Below are positions 41,038 to 49,154 of a stretch of DNA of 64,000 nucleotides, one piece after another (position 1 is the stretch's first letter; the number at the start of each line of letters is the position of its first letter). The DNA is taken from contig NZ_QHLY01000007.1 in assembly GCF_003185895.1 (NCBI RefSeq), positions 248,001 through 312,000 on the forward strand, written 5' to 3'. The DNA is from Cryobacterium arcticum (GTDB taxonomy: Bacteria; Actinomycetota; Actinomycetes; Actinomycetales; Microbacteriaceae). The translations under genes and the position numbers were made by a program. The notes beneath the pieces were generated by a model. It did not search any database. It was given only the letters and a program-made list of their open reading frames with translations, and was not told where the DNA came from.

Positions 41038-42405
41038 TCAGAGGCCGTCGACGGCGATGAAGACGTTCTTGGTCTCGGTGAAGTTCAGTGGTGCGTCCGG
41101 TCCGAGTTCCCGGCCGAGGCCGGACTGCTTGAACCCGCCGAACGGGGTGGTGTAGCGCACCGACGAGTGCGAGTTGACCGACAGGTTGCCGGATTCCACA
41201 CCGCGCGCCACCCGCACCGCCCGGCCCAGGTCCCTGGTCCAGATCGACCCGGACAAGCCGTACGGGGTGTCATTGGCCAGCTGCACCGCATCCGCTTCGT
41301 CGTCGAACGGAAGCACCGTCACGACCGGGCCGAAGATCTCGTCGGTCACGGCGCGGTCGGTGCGGCTGGCCGGGGTCAGCACCGTGGGCGGTACCCAGTA
41401 GCCGGGGCCGGAAGGGGTGGTGCCCTGGAAAGCCACCGGGGCGTCGGTCGGCAGGTAGGCGGACACCCGGGCCAGGTGGTCGGCCGAGACCAATGGGCCC
41501 ATCTCGGTGGCCTCGTCGGTCGGATCGCCGACGACCACGCCGGCCACGGCGGGTTCGAGCAGCTCCATGAACCGGTCGTAGACACTCCGTTCCACCAGAA
41601 TGCGGCTGCGCGCGCAGCAGTCCTGGCCGGCGTTCTCGAAGACGCCGTACGGCGCAGTCGCCGCGGCCTTCTCCAGGTCGGAATCGGCGAAGACGATGTT
41701 GGCGCTCTTGCCGCCGAGTTCCAGGGTGACCCTTTTCACCTGGGCGGCGCAGCCGGCCATGATCTTCTGTCCCACCGCGGTCGACCCGGTGAAGACCACT
41801 TTGCGCACGTCGGGGTGGGTGACAAAACGTTCGCCCACCACGGCACCCCGGCCGGGCAGCACCTGGAACAGCCCGTCGGGCAGGCCGGCGGCCAGGGCCA
41901 ATTCACCCAGCCGGATGCTGGAGAGCGGCGTCCACTCGGCCGGTTTCAGCAGCACTGCGTTGCCGGCGGCGAGGGCGGGCGCGAAACCCCAGGCCGCGAT
42001 GGTCATCGGGAAATTCCACGGCGTGATCACGCCGACCACCCCGAGCGGTTCCTGGAAGGTGACATCGATGCCGCCGGCGACCGGGATCTGTCGGCCGAAC
42101 AATCGCTCCGGCGCCGCGGAGTAGTACTGCAGCACGTCACGCACGTGGCCGGCCTCCCAGCGGGCCTGGCTGATCGGATGGCCCGAGTTGGCCACCTCGA
42201 TTCCAGCGAGGTTCTCCCGGTCGCCGTCGACGGCAGCGGCGAAACGGCGCAGCAGCAGAGCCTTGTCGGCGGGGGAGACCTTCGCCCAGTGCCGCTGTGC
42301 GGTGACCGCGCGGGCGATGGCATCGTCGGCGGCCGTCTGGTCGAGATGGGCGACGGTGGCGACCTCGGTCTCGGTCGCCGGGTTGATCACGGTGTAGCTG
42401 GTCAC
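41038..42405 (-). CDS. NAD-dependent aldehyde dehydrogenase
   Basis: 455 residues, ALDH superfamily. GVITPWNFPMTIAAWGFAPA, catalytic Glu region LELGGKSANIVF, catalytic cysteine in NAGQDCCARSR (two adjacent Cys), and the late EIFGPVVTVLPFDDE and GGFKQSGLGRELG motifs are all present, so the enzyme should be active. In the proposed pathway it oxidises a gamma-glutamyl aldehyde to the acid, as PuuC does in the putrescine pathway. GTG start at 42403-42405 overlaps the hydrolase stop in a GTGA quartet; a longer upstream reading frame lacks support. Confidence 0.9.
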   Translation of the reverse strand: MTSYTVINPATETEVATVAHLDQTAADDAIARAVTAQRHWAKVSPADKALLLRRFAAAVDGDRENLAGIEVANSGHPISQARWEAGHVRDVLQYYSAAPERLFGRQIPVAGGIDVTFQEPLGVVGVITPWNFPMTIAAWGFAPALAAGNAVLLKPAEWTPLSSIRLGELALAAGLPDGLFQVLPGRGAVVGERFVTHPDVRKVVFTGSTAVGQKIMAGCAAQVKRVTLELGGKSANIVFADSDLEKAAATAPYGVFENAGQDCCARSRILVERSVYDRFMELLEPAVAGVVVGDPTDEATEMGPLVSADHLARVSAYLPTDAPVAFQGTTPSGPGYWVPPTVLTPASRTDRAVTDEIFGPVVTVLPFDDEADAVQLANDTPYGLSGSIWTRDLGRAVRVARGVESGNLSVNSHSSVRYTTPFGGFKQSGLGRELGPDAPLNFTETKNVFIAVDGL

Positions 42406-43217
42406 GGTGAGGTGCTTCCTTCCGGTGTGGCCGGGTCGAGCGACGCCGCAGCAGCCTGCTCGCGGTCTCGATATTGCCGGGCGGCAGTGACGAGCCCGGT
42501 GAACAGGCGCAGGTCGTCCCTGGCCTCTTCCGGGTGCCACTGCACGGCCACGGCGAAGGTCGCGGCCGGCAGTTCGACGGCCTGCACGATGCCGGGCTCT
42601 GAGGTGCCGCTGACCACGAGGCCGGCGGCGAGCGTGTCGATGGCCTGGTGGTGGTACACCGGCACGGTAACCCGGTCGTCTCCGCCGAGCAGACCGCTGA
42701 GCCGGGAACCCGGTGCGACGGTGACGTCGGCGGAGTTGAAGACGCCCTGGCCGGCCTGGTACCGGGTGTCGCCCACCAGGTCGGGCAGGTGCTGGTGCAG
42801 GGATCCGCCCAGGGTCACGTTGAGCATCTGGGCGCCGCGGCAGATACCCAGAAAGGGCAGGTCACGATCGAGGGCGCCGCGCAACAGTTCGTCCTCCCAG
42901 CCGTCGCGGTCCGGCCGGGGCTGGTCGGTGAGCGGATGCGGCGACTGGCCGTACCTGCTCGGCTCGATGTCCTTGCCGCCGGTGATCACCAGCCCGTCGA
43001 GACCGTCGAGCACGCGCTCGGCGATGGCGGGCGTGACCGGTTGCGGGGGCAGCAGCACGGCGATGCCGCCGGCCCGGGTGATGGCGTCGAAGTAGACCAG
43101 CGGCAGGAAGGCGGCGGGCACGTTCCAGACGCCGGAACTCGCCTGCTCGAGGTAGGTGGTGAGACCGATCAGCGGTGCGCCGGCCGGGCGGGGCGAGGCG
43201 GGGTCAGAGCCGTTCAA
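42402..43217 (-). CDS. Class I glutamine amidotransferase-like gamma-glutamyl hydrolase (PuuD-like)
   Basis: 271 residues. LIGLTTYLEQ at the N-terminus, LDGLVITGGKDIEPSRYG, nucleophile cysteine in FLGICRGAQMLNVTLGG, HHQAIDTL and the His/Glu pair in AVQWHPEEA give the complete triad of the gamma-glutamyl-GABA hydrolase family. It should cleave the gamma-glutamyl amide to free glutamate and the second amino acid. The start is most likely TTG 43217, overlapping the ligase stop by 14 bases; no better-placed ATG or GTG is available before the conserved domain. Overlaps both neighbours, indicating a tightly coupled operon. Confidence 0.85.
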   Translation of the reverse strand: MNGSDPASPRPAGAPLIGLTTYLEQASSGVWNVPAAFLPLVYFDAITRAGGIAVLLPPQPVTPAIAERVLDGLDGLVITGGKDIEPSRYGQSPHPLTDQPRPDRDGWEDELLRGALDRDLPFLGICRGAQMLNVTLGGSLHQHLPDLVGDTRYQAGQGVFNSADVTVAPGSRLSGLLGGDDRVTVPVYHHQAIDTLAAGLVVSGTSEPGIVQAVELPAATFAVAVQWHPEEARDDLRLFTGLVTAARQYRDREQAAAASLDPATPEGSTSP

Positions 43218-44604
43218 AGCCGCGCACCCGCTCCCAGTCGGTGACCACCGAGTCGTAGGCGGCCAGTTCGATGCGTGCGTTGTTGAGGTAGTGGTCCACC
43301 ACCTCGTCGCCGAACGCCTCACGGGCGATGGCCGATCCGGCAAAGAGCGTGGCTGCTTCGCGGAGCGATGCCGGCACCCGGGGTGCGTCGCTCTCGTAGG
43401 CGTTGCCCACGAAAACGTCGTCGAGCTCGAGCTCGTTCTCGATGCCGTATAGCCCCGCGGCGATCAGGGCGCTCACGGCGAGGTACTGGTTGACGTCGCC
43501 GCCGGGCACCCGGTTCTCCACCCGCATGCCGTGGCCGCGGCCCACCACGCGCAGGGCGCAGGTGCGGTTGTCCAGCCCCCAGGCGATCGCCGTGGGCGCG
43601 AAGCTGCCGGGCACATACCGTTTGTACGAGTTGATGTTGGGGGCGGAGAACAGGGTGAGTTCCCGCATCACGGCGAGCTGGCCGGCCAGGAACTGCCGAA
43701 ACAGGGTGGACATGCCGTGTTCGGCATCCGCGTCGGCGAAGACGGCAGAACCGTCGGTGCCGCGCAGGCTGATGTGGATGTGGCAGCTGTTGCCCTCGCG
43801 CTCGTTGAACTTGGCCATGAAGGTCAGGCTCTTGCCGTGGGCATCCGCGATCTCTTTCGCGCCGTTCTTATAGATCGAGTGGTTGTCGCAGGTGACCAAC
43901 GCCGGAGCGTACCGGAACGCGATCTCCTGCTGGCCGAGGTTGCATTCGCCCTTCACGCCCTCGCAGTACATTCCGGCGCCGTCCATGGCCAACCGGATCT
44001 CCCGCAGCAGCGGTTCCATCCGGGTGGAGGCGAGCAGGGCGTAGTCGATGTTGTAGTCGGTGGCCGGGGTCAGGTTCCGGTAGCCCTTCTTCCAGGCCTC
44101 ACGGTAGCCGTCGTCGAAGACCAGGAATTCCAGCTCGGTGCCCACAAACGCCTCCAGGCCGCGCGCTTCCAGCCGGTCGAGCTGGGTCTGCAGGATCTGG
44201 CGGGGGGACTGCACGACGGGCGCTTCGTCGAGCCAGTGCAGGTCCGCGGTGACCAGGGCGGTACCGGGCAGCCACGGAACGAGCCGGAGGGTGCTGATGT
44301 CGGGCATCATCACCATGTCGCCATAGCCGCGTTCCCAGCTCGACATCGCGTAGCCGTCGACGGTGTTCATGTCCACGTCGACGGCAAGCAGGTAGTTGCA
44401 GCATTCTGCTCCGTGCGACTGCACGTCTTCGACGAACAGGCGGGCGGAGACCCGTTTGCCCACCAGTCGGCCCTGCATGTCGGTGAACGCCACGATGACG
44501 GTGTCGATCCGGCCGGTGGAGACGGCTTCGGCGAGCGCGTCGACACCCAGGTAGCCGGGGTTCCGGTGCTCGCTGCTCCCAGCGGAGGGACGGTTCTCGG
44601 TCAT
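43204..44604 (-). CDS. Glutamine-synthetase-like gamma-glutamyl-amine ligase (PuuA/GlnA4-like)
   Basis: 466 residues. GS-fold signatures: TDMQGRLVGKRV, VGTELEFLVF (metal Glu), GVKGECNLGQQEIAFRYA, GNSCHIHISL (the GSxxHxH equivalent) and ENRVPGGDVNQYLAVSALIA. The adenylylation-site segment of true glutamine synthetase is absent, as in amine ligases. These enzymes join glutamate to an amine with ATP: PuuA uses putrescine, Streptomyces GlnA4 uses ethanolamine, and IpuC uses isopropylamine. The neighbouring ethanolamine-type permease and dehydrogenases favour an amino alcohol. GAGGAG is well placed before ATG 44604. First gene of the operon, divergent from the permease. Confidence 0.88.
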   Translation of the reverse strand: MTENRPSAGSSEHRNPGYLGVDALAEAVSTGRIDTVIVAFTDMQGRLVGKRVSARLFVEDVQSHGAECCNYLLAVDVDMNTVDGYAMSSWERGYGDMVMMPDISTLRLVPWLPGTALVTADLHWLDEAPVVQSPRQILQTQLDRLEARGLEAFVGTELEFLVFDDGYREAWKKGYRNLTPATDYNIDYALLASTRMEPLLREIRLAMDGAGMYCEGVKGECNLGQQEIAFRYAPALVTCDNHSIYKNGAKEIADAHGKSLTFMAKFNEREGNSCHIHISLRGTDGSAVFADADAEHGMSTLFRQFLAGQLAVMRELTLFSAPNINSYKRYVPGSFAPTAIAWGLDNRTCALRVVGRGHGMRVENRVPGGDVNQYLAVSALIAAGLYGIENELELDDVFVGNAYESDAPRVPASLREAATLFAGSAIAREAFGDEVVDHYLNNARIELAAYDSVVTDWERVRGFERL

Positions 44605-44717
44605 GGGATCTCCTCGTGGACGGTGCGCGGAGCGCGGAGTGCGAGAGCTGACAGGGAGTCAAACGATGCGAACTCGACCATTAGATCACAGGAGTAGGAC
44701 GGAAAGCGGGGCAAGTT

Positions 44718-44735
44718 TTTACATGCTGTTTACAT
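44718..44735. promoter_or_regulatory. Direct repeat TTTACAT, candidate operator between ligase and permease
   Basis: TTTACAT occurs at 44718-44724 and 44729-44735, 11 bases apart (one helical turn), in the AT-rich centre of the 213-base divergent region. This is the position expected for a regulator acting on both the operon and the permease. Confidence 0.45.
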
Positions 44736-44767
44736 CCAAAGGTCTGTGCAGCGAACCATTGAGTGCC

Positions 44768-44773
44768 TAGGCT
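44768..44773 (+). promoter_or_regulatory. Possible -10 element of the permease gene
   Basis: TAGGCT, 44 bases upstream of the GTG at 44818. It would give a leader of about 38 bases carrying the GAGGAG ribosome binding site. Confidence 0.35.
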
Positions 44774-44817
44774 CGGGCGACAACCGCATCACTACAGCAA
44801 CCCTGAGGAGCCCCCTG

Positions 44818-46332
44818 GTGTCTGAGTCCCGATCCGTTTCCGGCGTCACGTACACGCCTGCCGAGGCAGGATATTTTGAGAAACGCTCTCTCAAGCGCAC
44901 CGCCGGGTTCTGGGGAATCTGGGGGATCGGCATCGCCGCGGTCATCTCCGGCGACTTCTCCGGCTGGAACTTCGGCCTGGCGTCCGCCGGCTTCGGCGGC
45001 ATGCTGATCGCGTTCGTGCTCGTGGTGGTGATGTACTTCACGATGCTGTTCTCAATCGGCGAGATGTCGGCCGCCATGCCGCACACCGGCGGCGCCTACT
45101 CCTTCGCCCGCGCCGCGATGGGCCCGTGGGGCGGCTTCATCACCGGCCTGGCCGAGACCATCGAGTACGTGGCAACGACGGCGGTCATCGTCTACTTCTC
45201 TGCCGCCTACGCCAACGGCATCACCTCGGTGTTGTTCGGTTTCGAGCTGCCGGGCTGGATGTGGTGGGTGATCCTGTACGCCGTGTTCATCCTGCTCAAC
45301 ATGGCGGGCGCGGCCGTCTCGTTCGCCTTCGCACTGGTGGTGGCGGTGGTCTCGATCGCGATCCTGGCGGTGTTCGCGGTCCTGGCGATCGTCTCCGGCC
45401 AGTTCAGTGTCGACAACCTCTTCGACATCGTGCCGGATGCCGGCCAAACCGAGTTCCTGCCGCACGGTGTGCTGCCCATCCTCTTCGCCCTGCCATTCGC
45501 GATGTGGTTCTTCCTCGGTATCGAGGAACTGCCGCTCGTGGCCGAAGAGGCACACAACCCGACAAAGGACATTCCCCGGGCCGGCATCGTCGGCATGATC
45601 ACGCTCGTCATCTGCGGTGCCGCGGTGCTCGTGCTCAACCCCGGCATCAACGGCTCCGAGGCGCTCGGGGTGTCGGCCGAGCCGCTGCTGGACGGGTTCA
45701 GGGCGATCCTGCCCGACGGCCTGGCCGCCGTGCTCAGCGCCTTCGCCCTGATCGGGTTGCTCGCGTCGTTGCAGGGCATCATGTTCGCCTACGGCCGCAA
45801 CATGTATTCGCTTAGCCGGGCCGGCTACTACCCCAAGGTGCTTTCGCTCACCGGTAAGCGCCAGACCCCGTGGGTGGCCCTGCTGGTCGGCGCGGTCATC
45901 GGTTTCGTGGCGCTGATCGTTGTCGACCTCACCGGTGGTTCCGCCGGGTCCGGCGGCGCGATCGTGCTGAACATCGCCGTCTGGGGCGCTGTGCTCGCCT
46001 ATGTGCTGCAGATGGCCTCGTTCATCATCCTGCGCCGGGTGTTCCCGAATGCGAACCGCCCGTACGTGAGCCCCACCGGTGTGGCCGGAGCCGTCGTCGC
46101 CGGCATCATCGCCCTGGCGATCTTCCTCGGCTTCCTGCTCAACGAGGCTTTCCGGCCGGCCATCGTCGCGATCGCCGTCGTGTACGTCGTGGGTCTGGTG
46201 CTGTTCGCGGTGTTCGGCCGCAGCCGGCTGGTGCTCTCGCCCGAGGAGGAATACGCGCTCTCCGGGGGCATGCACGGCGACCCGCAGGCCGAGGGTTATG
46301 ACGCCATGGAGAAGGACGTCTTCCCGGGGTAG
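44818..46332 (+). CDS. APC-family permease of the ethanolamine permease type
   Basis: 504 residues, about 12 membrane helices. YFEKRSLKRTAGFWGIWGIG, AVISGDFSGWNFGLASAGFG, MSAAMPHTGGAYSFARAAMG and LAETIEYVATTAVIVYF closely fit the ethanolamine permease subgroup of the amino acid/polyamine/organocation family. It should import ethanolamine or a related small amine. GTG 44818 is chosen because GAGGAG (44805-44810) is correctly spaced. It is divergent from the ligase operon, and the shared intergenic region contains a TTTACAT direct repeat. A GC-rich hairpin follows the stop. Confidence 0.88.
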   Translation: MSESRSVSGVTYTPAEAGYFEKRSLKRTAGFWGIWGIGIAAVISGDFSGWNFGLASAGFGGMLIAFVLVVVMYFTMLFSIGEMSAAMPHTGGAYSFARAAMGPWGGFITGLAETIEYVATTAVIVYFSAAYANGITSVLFGFELPGWMWWVILYAVFILLNMAGAAVSFAFALVVAVVSIAILAVFAVLAIVSGQFSVDNLFDIVPDAGQTEFLPHGVLPILFALPFAMWFFLGIEELPLVAEEAHNPTKDIPRAGIVGMITLVICGAAVLVLNPGINGSEALGVSAEPLLDGFRAILPDGLAAVLSAFALIGLLASLQGIMFAYGRNMYSLSRAGYYPKVLSLTGKRQTPWVALLVGAVIGFVALIVVDLTGGSAGSGGAIVLNIAVWGAVLAYVLQMASFIILRRVFPNANRPYVSPTGVAGAVVAGIIALAIFLGFLLNEAFRPAIVAIAVVYVVGLVLFAVFGRSRLVLSPEEEYALSGGMHGDPQAEGYDAMEKDVFPG

Positions 46333-46348
46333 CTCCTCTACCAGCCCC

Positions 46349-46391
46349 GACGGCCGCGCCGGCTGCGTTTTCTTGCATCGGCGCGGCCGTC
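46349..46391 (+). terminator. Terminator-like hairpin after the permease
   Basis: Perfect 13-base-pair stem (46349-46361 with 46379-46391) around a T-rich 17-base loop; no T-run follows. Confidence 0.6.
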
Positions 46392-46456
46392 AGCCGCGCT
46401 TCCCTGCGCACGATAGTCGAAATGTGCGGGTCTGCGGCCGGGCGTGAGCCTCGCGA

Positions 46457-46462
46457 TAGAGT
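46457..46462 (+). promoter_or_regulatory. Possible -10 element of aspA
   Basis: TAGAGT ends nine bases before ATG 46472, predicting a leader of only about two bases. Confidence 0.4.
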
Positions 46463-46471
46463 GAATCGGTC

Positions 46472-48046
46472 ATGAGCCACAAGCTCACCACCGACGGCAA
46501 TGGAGCCAGCGTGCACACCACGAACAGCCTGTCCACTCAGACCGAATCGACGAACCCCACTGTGACCCTAGACACCAGCGCACCGGAGGATTTGGGCGCC
46601 GACATCCCCGCGGCCGCCCCCGGCTTCCGCATCGAGCGTGACTCGCTCGGCCGCGTCGAGGTGCCGCTCGAGGCCTACTGGGGGGTGCACACCAAGCGCG
46701 CCCTGGATAACTTTCCGATCGCCAAGCGACCGATCTCGGTCTACCCGGACTTCGTGGTGGCCCTGGCCTCGGTGAAGCAGGCCTGCGCCCGGGCGAACGC
46801 CGAGGTCGGCGCCCTCTCCCAGGAACGCGCCGACTGGATCGATGCCGCGTGCCAGGAGATCATCGAGGGAAAGCACCACGACCAGTTCGTGGTCGGGGTC
46901 ATGCAGGGCGGCGCCGGCACCTCCACCAACATGAACGCCAACGAGGTGATCTGCAACCTCGCCCTCGAGAACGCCGGCTACAGCCGCGGCCGCTATGACG
47001 TGCTCAGCCCGATCGACCACGTCAACCGCAGCCAGTCCACCAATGACACCTACCCGACCGCGATCAAGATCGCCCTCGCCTTCTTCCTCAAGCACCTGCT
47101 GCGCGAGCTCAAGGCGCTGCAGGGGTCGTTCTCGGTGAAGGCCGACGAGTTCTCCCACATCCTCAAGGTGGGCCGCACCCAGATGCAGGATGCCGTGCCG
47201 ATGACCCTCGGCCAGGAATTCCATGGCTTCGCCACCACCCTCGGCGAAGACTACGACCGGCTCACCGAAACGATCTGGCTGCTGGCCGAGGTCAACCTGG
47301 GCGCCACCGCGATCGGCACCGGCATCACGGCCGATCCCGGCTACGCGGCCGCGGCCATCCGGCACCTGAACAAGATCACGGGCCTCAAGCTCGAGACCGC
47401 CCCCGACCTGATCGAGTCGACCAGCGACGCGGGCAGCTTCATGTCGTTCAGCGGCAACCTCAAGCGCAGCGCGATCAAGCTCTCCAAGATCTGCAACGAC
47501 CTGCGCCTGCTCTCCAGCGGCCCGCAGGCCGGCCTGGGTGAGATCAACCTGCCGCCCCGGCAGGCCGGTTCGAGCATCATGCCCGGCAAGGTCAACCCCG
47601 TTATTCCCGAGGTCGTCAACCAGGTGGCGTTCGCCGTCGCCGGCGCGGATGTGACGGTGACGATGGCCGCGGAAGGCGGGCAGCTGCAGCTCAACGCCTT
47701 CGAGCCCGTCATCGCGCACTACCTCTTCCAGAGCCTGACCTGGATGACCCAGGCGATGTGGACGCTGCGGGTGAACTGCATCGACGGCATCACCGCCAAC
47801 GAAGACCGGCTGGCCGCCATGGTCGGCTCCAGCGTCGGAGTGATCACCGCGCTCATCCCGCACATCGGCTACGCCGCTGCAGCCGCCCTGGCCCAGACGG
47901 CTCTGCTGACCGGGCGTAACGTGGCCGACCTGGTGGTGGAGGCGAACCTGATGACCCGCGACGACGTGATGCGCGAGCTCGAACCCGCCCGGCTCTCCGG
48001 CATGATGCCCGACACCGGCACCTCCTCCATCCCGATCATCGAGTAG
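46472..48046 (+). CDS. aspA: Aspartate ammonia-lyase
   Basis: 524 residues of the fumarase/aspartase superfamily. After a 50-residue low-complexity extension the enzyme shows VPLEAYWGVHTKRAL, MQGGAGTSTNMNANEVI, NRSQSTNDTYPTA, VGRTQMQDAVPMTLG and the catalytic loop GSSIMPGKVNPVIPEV. The TSTNMNANEV and SQSTNDTYPT forms, together with the overall match, point to aspartase (L-aspartate to fumarate and ammonia) rather than class II fumarase, though the two are hard to separate by eye. A GTG at 46511 preceded by GGAG is an alternative start that would shorten the extension. It follows the amine-utilisation cluster, so both concern nitrogen supply. Confidence 0.88.
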   Translation: MSHKLTTDGNGASVHTTNSLSTQTESTNPTVTLDTSAPEDLGADIPAAAPGFRIERDSLGRVEVPLEAYWGVHTKRALDNFPIAKRPISVYPDFVVALASVKQACARANAEVGALSQERADWIDAACQEIIEGKHHDQFVVGVMQGGAGTSTNMNANEVICNLALENAGYSRGRYDVLSPIDHVNRSQSTNDTYPTAIKIALAFFLKHLLRELKALQGSFSVKADEFSHILKVGRTQMQDAVPMTLGQEFHGFATTLGEDYDRLTETIWLLAEVNLGATAIGTGITADPGYAAAAIRHLNKITGLKLETAPDLIESTSDAGSFMSFSGNLKRSAIKLSKICNDLRLLSSGPQAGLGEINLPPRQAGSSIMPGKVNPVIPEVVNQVAFAVAGADVTVTMAAEGGQLQLNAFEPVIAHYLFQSLTWMTQAMWTLRVNCIDGITANEDRLAAMVGSSVGVITALIPHIGYAAAAALAQTALLTGRNVADLVVEANLMTRDDVMRELEPARLSGMMPDTGTSSIPIIE

Positions 48047-48084
48047 CCCGCGCCGGCTGCTGGGTAGCCGGCGTCGCGGCCCGC

Positions 48085-48130
48085 GTTCGTCTCGGTGGCA
48101 CGTGTTCGTACACGTGCCGCCGAGACGAAC
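48085..48130. terminator. Long hairpin after aspA
   Basis: 20-base arms (48085-48104 with 48111-48130) with a single G-T pair and a six-base TTCGTA loop. Strong RNA structure in the 193-base gap after aspA. Confidence 0.75.
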
Positions 48131-48227
48131 TAGTGCCGCGGGGTGACACTCGGGTCGCCGAGGTGCAGCCGCGGCCACCCGGGGAGAGCGCCGGTACCGG
48201 GGCCTCACCGAGCGTGGCGCTCGGGGC

Positions 48228-48233
48228 TACTCT
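48228..48233 (+). promoter_or_regulatory. Predicted -10 element of the alpha/beta hydrolase gene (leaderless)
   Basis: TACTCT ends six bases before the GTG at 48240. This favours that GTG over the later ATG at 48285. Confidence 0.45.
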
Positions 48234-48239
48234 GGTGCC

Positions 48240-49154
48240 GTGTCCCTGCGGGTGAGGCAACAGAGCCGTCGTCGCGAGCCGATCATGCCCGATCGACTCG
48301 CGGCACTCGATGCCGCCCTGCCCGACATCGACTGGACGATTCTGCCGCCGGGAACGGAGCACTACCGGTTTCCGGCACCGAGCGGTGACCTGGCCTCGAT
48401 CGCGCTCGGTCGACCCGGCGATCCCCGCGTGCTGCTGCTGCCGGGCGCCACCGGTTCCAAAGAAGACTTTGTCTTGCTGGCGCCGCTCCTCGCCGACGCC
48501 GGCTACCGGGTGGAGAGCTACGACCTGGCCGGCCAGTACGAATCGGCGCCGGCCGGGCCGCCCACCGGCCACGCATTCGACTATCCCCTGTTCGTCGCCG
48601 ACCTGATCGCGGTGCTCGAGGCGGGGGAGACCCCCGTGCACGTGCTCGGCTATTCCTTCGCCGGTCTCGTGGCCGAGCTGGCCCTCGCCCGGCGCCCCGA
48701 CTTGTTCGCGTCGCTGGTGCTGCTGGCGACTCCGCCGCAAGCGGGGCAGACCTTCCGCGGGGTGCGCTGGCTCGGCCCGGTGAGCGGATTGGTTCCGCCG
48801 CACACCATTGCCACGCTGATGGTCTGGGGCATTGTCACCAACCGCAACCACACGCGCCCCGGCCGGCTCGACCTGGTGCGGATGCGTTTCGGCTATACCC
48901 GGCGCACCAGCCTCGACCAGATCATCGCGCTGATGAAGAACACCCCGGATGTGCGGAGCGCCCTGGCGCACACCCCGGTGCCGATGCTGATCGCGGTGGG
49001 CGACCGTGACCTGTGGAAGGTTCGGCTGCACCGCCGGTTCGCGAACCGGATCGGTGCTGAGCTGAAGGTCTACCCGGCGGGCCACAGCCCCTGCGAAACG
49101 ACGCCGCACCAGCTTGCTCGGGACATGCTCGCTCTCTACGACCGCGGGCGGTGA
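48240..49154 (+). CDS. Alpha/beta-fold hydrolase
   Basis: 304 residues. Typical alpha/beta hydrolase order: VLLLPGATGSKEDFVLLAPL (oxyanion region), nucleophile elbow HVLGYSFAGLVAE with Ser, LIAVGDRDLWKV (acid) and PAGHSPCETTPH (catalytic His). A helical cap lies between residues 170 and 235. No signal peptide. Substrate unknown; this is a very broad family. GTG 48240 is preferred on promoter grounds; ATG 48285 would remove 15 residues that are not conserved-looking. The 3' end overlaps the convergent glycosyltransferase gene by 19 bases. Confidence 0.82.
   Translation: MSLRVRQQSRRREPIMPDRLAALDAALPDIDWTILPPGTEHYRFPAPSGDLASIALGRPGDPRVLLLPGATGSKEDFVLLAPLLADAGYRVESYDLAGQYESAPAGPPTGHAFDYPLFVADLIAVLEAGETPVHVLGYSFAGLVAELALARRPDLFASLVLLATPPQAGQTFRGVRWLGPVSGLVPPHTIATLMVWGIVTNRNHTRPGRLDLVRMRFGYTRRTSLDQIIALMKNTPDVRSALAHTPVPMLIAVGDRDLWKVRLHRRFANRIGAELKVYPAGHSPCETTPHQLARDMLALYDRGR

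Noticed and set aside
39937-43095. 1052-residue open frame on the plus strand across the SDR, aldehyde dehydrogenase and hydrolase genes
   Set aside because: Same reason: it spans three well-supported minus-strand genes with overlapping starts and has no recognisable motif.
39372-46332. Classical putrescine (Puu) pathway
   Set aside because: No PuuB-type flavin oxidase is present, and the permease is of the ethanolamine type. It stays an alternative if the oxidase is elsewhere.
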